Shown: one piece after another, positions 35,372 to 38,797 of the stretch
How positions within the stretch are numbered: the first letter of the stretch is position 1
Layout of the letters: every line of letters starts with the position of its first letter
Source of the DNA: Rhodanobacter sp.
GTDB lineage: Bacteria > Pseudomonadota > Gammaproteobacteria > Xanthomonadales > Rhodanobacteraceae
Assembly (NCBI GenBank): GCA_022730295.1
Contig: DZCM01000005.1
Location: 18,047 to 56,843 of the forward strand
DNA length: 38,797 nucleotides
Direction of reading: 5' to 3'
The notes under the pieces: model-generated
What the model was told of the DNA's origin: nothing
The model's input: the letters and a program-made list of their open reading frames with translations, nothing else
Databases searched by the model: none
Position numbers and translations under genes: made by a program

Positions 35372-37450
35372 GTGTGGCGATCGTTGCGGCAACGCAAGCT
35401 GGTGCAGTGGGCGCTCGCCTATGTAGCGTTTGCGTTCGCATTGTTGCAGGGCGTGGACATCGTCGCGGCGAAATTCGGCTGGCCGAATTCGGCCGAACGC
35501 ATCCTGATCCTGGCATTGGCAATCGGCCTCTGCGTCACGGTCGTGTTGGCCTGGTACCACGGCGAGCGCGGCGCGCAGCGCGTCAGCGGCACCGAATTGC
35601 TGATCCTCGCCTTGCTGCTGGCGATCGGTGGCGGGTTGCTGTGGAAGTTTGCCGGCACGTCGGCAAACCATGGCGTCACGGCAAACCCGACCATGCCGGC
35701 TGCGCAAGCCATGCCGAAGGTGGCCGCTACCGCACCTGCTGCCGTCAACACGCCACCCTCACCCATCGCCGCCATCCCGGCCAAGTCCATCGCGGTGCTG
35801 CCGTTCGAGAACCTGAGTTCGGACAAGGACAACGCCTACTTCGCCAGCGGTATGCAGGACATGATCCTCACCAAGCTGGCCGACATCGGCGATCTGAAGG
35901 TGATCTCGCGCACCTCGACCGAAAAATACGCCAGCCATCCCGATAACCTGAAAGACATCGCACGGCAACTCGGTGTGGCCACGATCCTCGAAGGCAGCGT
36001 GCAGAGGTCCGGCAATTCGGTGCTGATCAACGTCCAGTTGATCGATGCTGCCAGTGACAACCACCTCTGGGCGGAAGCGTATCCGCGCACGCTCGAAAAC
36101 ATCTTCGGCGTGGAGGGTGAGGTCGCGCAGAAGGTCGCCGATTCACTGCAAGCCAAGCTGACCACCACCGAGCAGCACAACGTGGCGGCGATCCCGACGC
36201 AAAACCCTGCGGCTTACGATTGGTTCCTGAAGGCGGAATACCAGGCCAACAAGGCGTTCGACTCCCAGGATGCCGGGGACTTCAAGCTTGCCGAAGACGA
36301 CTATCGCCAGGCGATCACCCTCGACCCGGGCTTCGCGCTGGCCTATGTCCGGCTTGCCTACTGGCAGATGGCCCGCCACTGGTATGTCGCGCCGCTGACC
36401 GACCGCGAATTGGCCGAAGTCAAGGCGACGATCGACCACACCCTGGCGATTGACCCCGACTTGCCGGATGCGCATCTGGCGCTGGGCTTCTACTACTACT
36501 GGGGCTATCGCCGCTATGCCGATGCCAGCGCACAATTCGAGCGCGTGCTGCAACTCGCACCCAACAACGTCGAGGCGCTTGGAGGGCTGGCTTTCATCGA
36601 TCGTCGTCGCGGCCGATGGCCGCAAGCGCTGGCAACGTTGAAACAGGCGCTGTTGATCTCGCCGCGCGACGCCTACCTGCTCGGCCAGTATGGTTGGACG
36701 TTATGCATCGTGCGGCGTTATCGGGAAGCTGAGCGGCAGTTGTCGCGTGCACTCGCGATCGAGCCGGGCAAGACCGACAACCAGGATGGGCTGTGGAGAG
36801 CGCGCCTGATCGGATTGGGCGATGTCTCGGGCGCGCGCAAGGCTAACGATCCCTTGCCCGGCTGGCGACTCGATACACACGAGAACATTGCCGCCGGGGA
36901 GATCGTCGCGTTGATCAATCCGATCGTCTATCCGGATGTATTCGAACGCAACTTCGATGCGGCACTGCGTGCATGGGATGCTGCTCCGGTCGACACCGAT
37001 GCGGAGCAGCTCACCCGTCGCGTCGCGCGTGTCGCGATCGAGATCATCGCGGGAAGGCAGCCAGCCATTCAATCCGAATGCGCGCAACTGAAGCCGCCGC
37101 TGGAAGCGGAGCTCGCGAAACATCCCGACGCCATCGGCAACCTGCAGCAGGTCGCCTGGGTGGACGTGTGCCTGGGCCGCAACGCGGATGCCATTGCTGC
37201 CGCGCGGCGCATGTCCGAAGAAATGCCTCTTTCCACGGACGCTTTCTTCGGTGCGTATGCCTTGGCGGGGTTGGCCGAGGTGGAAGCCCACGCGGGCGCG
37301 AAAGACCAAGCGCTCCAGTTGATCGATCAACTGATGGCGATGCCGGCAGGCGAAGTGATGAGCGTGACCCGCCTGAAGCTCGACCCGGTGTGGGACCCAT
37401 TGCGCAGCGATCCGCGTTTCCAGGCGTTGCTGGAGAAGCATGCCGATTGA
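35372..37450 (+). CDS. Membrane-anchored TolB-like/TPR protein (paralogue 3)
   Basis: A 692-residue protein; GTG at 35372 is the likely start, with an AGG a few bases upstream. RQRKLVQWALAYVAFAF opens a first membrane segment (about 12-32), then segments at about 43-63 and 74-92. A TolB/FlgO-like domain follows (about 131-260, SIAVLPFENLSSDKDNAYFA, TILEGSVQRSGNSVLINVQL, LWAEAYPRTLENIFGVEGEV), then TPR units (about 275-480) and a long helical C-terminus. The domain signature DG-x-x-E is GMQDM here. With three membrane segments the TPR part is predicted periplasmic. It is 121 bases after paralogue 2; its 5' DNA is nearly identical to that of paralogue 4. Confidence 0.85.
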   Translation: MWRSLRQRKLVQWALAYVAFAFALLQGVDIVAAKFGWPNSAERILILALAIGLCVTVVLAWYHGERGAQRVSGTELLILALLLAIGGGLLWKFAGTSANHGVTANPTMPAAQAMPKVAATAPAAVNTPPSPIAAIPAKSIAVLPFENLSSDKDNAYFASGMQDMILTKLADIGDLKVISRTSTEKYASHPDNLKDIARQLGVATILEGSVQRSGNSVLINVQLIDAASDNHLWAEAYPRTLENIFGVEGEVAQKVADSLQAKLTTTEQHNVAAIPTQNPAAYDWFLKAEYQANKAFDSQDAGDFKLAEDDYRQAITLDPGFALAYVRLAYWQMARHWYVAPLTDRELAEVKATIDHTLAIDPDLPDAHLALGFYYYWGYRRYADASAQFERVLQLAPNNVEALGGLAFIDRRRGRWPQALATLKQALLISPRDAYLLGQYGWTLCIVRRYREAERQLSRALAIEPGKTDNQDGLWRARLIGLGDVSGARKANDPLPGWRLDTHENIAAGEIVALINPIVYPDVFERNFDAALRAWDAAPVDTDAEQLTRRVARVAIEIIAGRQPAIQSECAQLKPPLEAELAKHPDAIGNLQQVAWVDVCLGRNADAIAAARRMSEEMPLSTDAFFGAYALAGLAEVEAHAGAKDQALQLIDQLMAMPAGEVMSVTRLKLDPVWDPLRSDPRFQALLEKHAD

Positions 37451-37466
37451 TGCCGACAGGTGCGCC

Positions 37467-37498
37467 GCATGCTAACATGTAGTGCACATGAAACGAGG
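37467..37498 (+). promoter_or_regulatory. Possible promoter/operator of the toxin-antitoxin pair
   Basis: The 56-base leader holds a TAACAT -10-like box (37473-37478), a GCATGC palindrome (37467-37472) and an inverted pair CATGT/ACATG (37476-37480, 37486-37490), overlapping as expected for an autoregulatory operator bound by the ribbon-helix-helix antitoxin. A weak TTGATG lies at 37447-37452 but the spacing (20) is long. GAGG at 37495-37498 is a good ribosome site for the antitoxin. Confidence 0.35.
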
Positions 37499-37506
37499 TA
37501 AATCGC

Positions 37507-37737
37507 ATGTCCGTGATGATCCAGATCCGCAACGTCCCCGACAAGGTGCATCGCGCGCTCAAGGCACGCTCCGCCCTGGCCGGGAAAAGCCTGAGCGAGC
37601 TCATCCTGGGGGAACTTGTCGCCATGACGGCGGTGCCTTCCGCGGCGGAACTCAAGGCGCGCCTCGCGGCCGCCGAGCCATTCGCGATGAAAAAATCGTC
37701 GGCTGCCAGCGTACGCCGTGAGCGCGATGCGGCATGA
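37507..37737 (+). CDS. Ribbon-helix-helix antitoxin (FitA/VapB-like)
   Basis: A 76-residue protein starting at ATG 37507 with a GAGG ribosome site 8 bases upstream. The N-terminal strand VMIQIRNVPDKVHRALKARSALAGKSLSELI fits an Arc/MetJ-type ribbon-helix-helix DNA-binding domain of the FitA kind (residues 3-38, motif in two parts). The C-terminal basic, Ala-rich part (about 45-76) would wrap the toxin. The 3' end overlaps the toxin gene. Likely represses its own promoter together with the toxin. Confidence 0.85.
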   Translation: MSVMIQIRNVPDKVHRALKARSALAGKSLSELILGELVAMTAVPSAAELKARLAAAEPFAMKKSSAASVRRERDAA

Positions 37738-38143
37738 GCCCCGTGTGAGCACGGTGCTGGTGGTGGATGCGTCGGTGGTGGTCGACCTGCTCGCCCGCTT
37801 CCGGCCGCAACCGCTGGAAGAACTGCTGTGGGCTGCGGATACCGTATTGGCAGCGCCGGAACTGATCGACATCGAGGTGCTCAGCGCGCTGCGCAAGCTC
37901 GATCGGGCCGGTGCGATTCCGCCTGGCCGCAGCGCCGAGCTGCCGACCCTGATGCGCGGCTTGCGCATCCGCAAATACGGTCACGACAGTTTGATCGACG
38001 GCATCTGGGCGTTGCGCGACAACGTGACGGCCTATGACGCCGCTTACGTTGTGCTGGCGCGATTGCTTGACGCGACCCTGGTCACCCGCGATGCGCGGCT
38101 GGCGGCAGCGCCCGGTCTGGATATCGAGGTGACGGTGCCATGA
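37727..38143 (+). CDS. PIN-domain ribonuclease toxin (VapC-like)
   Basis: A 138-residue PIN-domain protein, counted from ATG 37727, which overlaps the antitoxin by 11 bases; GTG at 37718 or 37745 are alternative starts. The acidic metal-binding residues of the family are all visible: D in VLVVDASVVVDLL, E in ELIDIEVLSALR, D in TAYDAAYVVLAR and D in LVTRDARLA. PIN toxins cut tRNA or rRNA when released from their antitoxin. It forms a standard type II pair with the gene before it. The stop codon lies only 4 bases before the next TPR gene. Confidence 0.88.
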   Translation: MRHEPRVSTVLVVDASVVVDLLARFRPQPLEELLWAADTVLAAPELIDIEVLSALRKLDRAGAIPPGRSAELPTLMRGLRIRKYGHDSLIDGIWALRDNVTAYDAAYVVLARLLDATLVTRDARLAAAPGLDIEVTVP

Positions 38144-38147
38144 GTGG

Positions 38148-38797
38148 ATGCGTGCCTTGACCGGCCTCCTGCAACGCCTGCGCAAGCGCAAGCTGGTGCA
38201 GTGGGCGCTCGCCTACGTGGCGTTTGCGTTCGCGCTGCTGCAAGGCGTGGATATCGTCGTGCAACGCTTCGAATGGCCCGCGCAGATCGAACGCATTCTG
38301 ATTCTCGCCTTGGCGGCCGGTTTTTGCGTGGCGCTGGTGTTAGCGTGGTACCACGGCGAGCGCGGCGCTCAACGCGTGACCGGCACCGAGTTGCTGATCC
38401 TGTCCCTGTTGCTCGCCATCGGCGGTGGCTTGCTCTGGCGGTTTGCGCGGGTAACGACTGTCAGCAGCGGCGCGACGATTGCGTCTGCGCCGAAGGCTGC
38501 CGCAACGCGCACCCCGGATACGGCACAGCGGGCTTCAGCATCGCTTGCGCCTGCCGTTCCCATCGCCGCCATCCCCGCCAAATCCATCGCGGTGCTGCCG
38601 TTCGTGAATCTCTCCGGCGATCCGAAAAACGCGTATTTCAGCGATGGCGTCACCGAGGAAATCATCAATGCCCTCGCCCAGATTCCGAACCTGAAAGTCG
38701 CTGCACGCACCTCGGCGTTCGCGGTCAGGGGCGAGGACGTGCACAAGGTCGGCGCGGTCCTGGGCGTGGCGAACCTGCTGGAAGGCAGCGTGCAGAA
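38148..38797 (+). CDS. Membrane-anchored TolB-like/TPR protein (paralogue 4), 3'-truncated by window
   Basis: ATG at 38148 opens a frame that remains open to the window end (216 codons seen). RKRKLVQWALAYVAFAFALL and the following membrane segments (about 17-37, 47-67, 79-96) match paralogue 3 almost residue for residue, as does AWYHGERGAQRVTGTELLIL. An Ala/Thr-rich linker then leads into a TolB/FlgO-like domain (from about residue 145: SIAVLPFVNLSGDPKNAYFS, GVTEEIINALAQ, NLLEGSVQ). TPR units are expected beyond the window. It begins 4 bases after the PIN toxin stop, so may be co-transcribed with the toxin-antitoxin pair. Confidence 0.85.
   Translation, partial: MRALTGLLQRLRKRKLVQWALAYVAFAFALLQGVDIVVQRFEWPAQIERILILALAAGFCVALVLAWYHGERGAQRVTGTELLILSLLLAIGGGLLWRFARVTTVSSGATIASAPKAAATRTPDTAQRASASLAPAVPIAAIPAKSIAVLPFVNLSGDPKNAYFSDGVTEEIINALAQIPNLKVAARTSAFAVRGEDVHKVGAVLGVANLLEGSVQ

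Overview
The window is high-GC chromosomal DNA from a gammaproteobacterium, most likely of the Xanthomonadales (Lysobacterales), family Rhodanobacteraceae or a close relative. This rests on gene order (dciA, an M23 peptidase and secA together; lptD-surA-pdxA-rsmA-apaG-apaH; pyrG-kdsA-eno-ftsB; surE-pcm-yqaA-nlpD), on protein features, and on many short palindromic intergenic repeats of the kind common in that order. It was inferred by reading, not by a database search. No rRNA, tRNA, CRISPR array, prophage or complete insertion sequence is visible. No gene-free stretch exceeds about 250 bases.

Layout: 1-196 is intergenic. Then come dciA (-) and, divergently, an M23 peptidase gene followed by secA (+). 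A minus-strand block follows: aroK-aroB (shikimate pathway), a small WGR-domain gene and hemE, with ilvE upstream. xerD (-) and an RDD membrane-protein gene (+) diverge. The minus-strand envelope/ribosome operon lptD-surA-pdxA-rsmA-apaG-apaH runs 17642 to 10375. A three-domain aminopeptidase P and a membrane TolB-like/TPR protein lie upstream of it. From 21929 the plus strand carries pyrG-kdsA-eno-ftsB and surE-pcm-yqaA-nlpD. A DUF498/Mth938 gene and yhbY (-) face rlmE-ftsH (+). The last 5 kb (33661 to the end) is accessory-like: three further TolB-like/TPR membrane proteins, the last cut by the window edge, with a ribbon-helix-helix/PIN toxin-antitoxin pair between the second and third.

Much of the window is conserved housekeeping, with frequent 4-base ATGA or GTGA overlaps that suggest translational coupling (aroK/aroB, rsmA/apaG, surA/pdxA, pyrG/kdsA, surE/pcm).

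The less ordinary content is of two kinds. First, several families of small inverted-repeat elements sit at gene junctions. One lies in frame inside the aminopeptidase P gene, and three others supply the last codons and stop codon of a neighbouring gene (RDD protein, pdxA, TPR protein). Second, there is a family of four membrane-anchored TolB-like/TPR proteins. Two share nearly identical 5' DNA and flank a toxin-antitoxin module whose toxin gene ends only 4 bases before the last TPR gene. A 25-codon reading frame exactly bridges rlmE and ftsH with ATGA overlaps at both ends. No clearly new multi-gene system can be demonstrated from the sequence alone; the TPR/toxin-antitoxin cluster is the best candidate.
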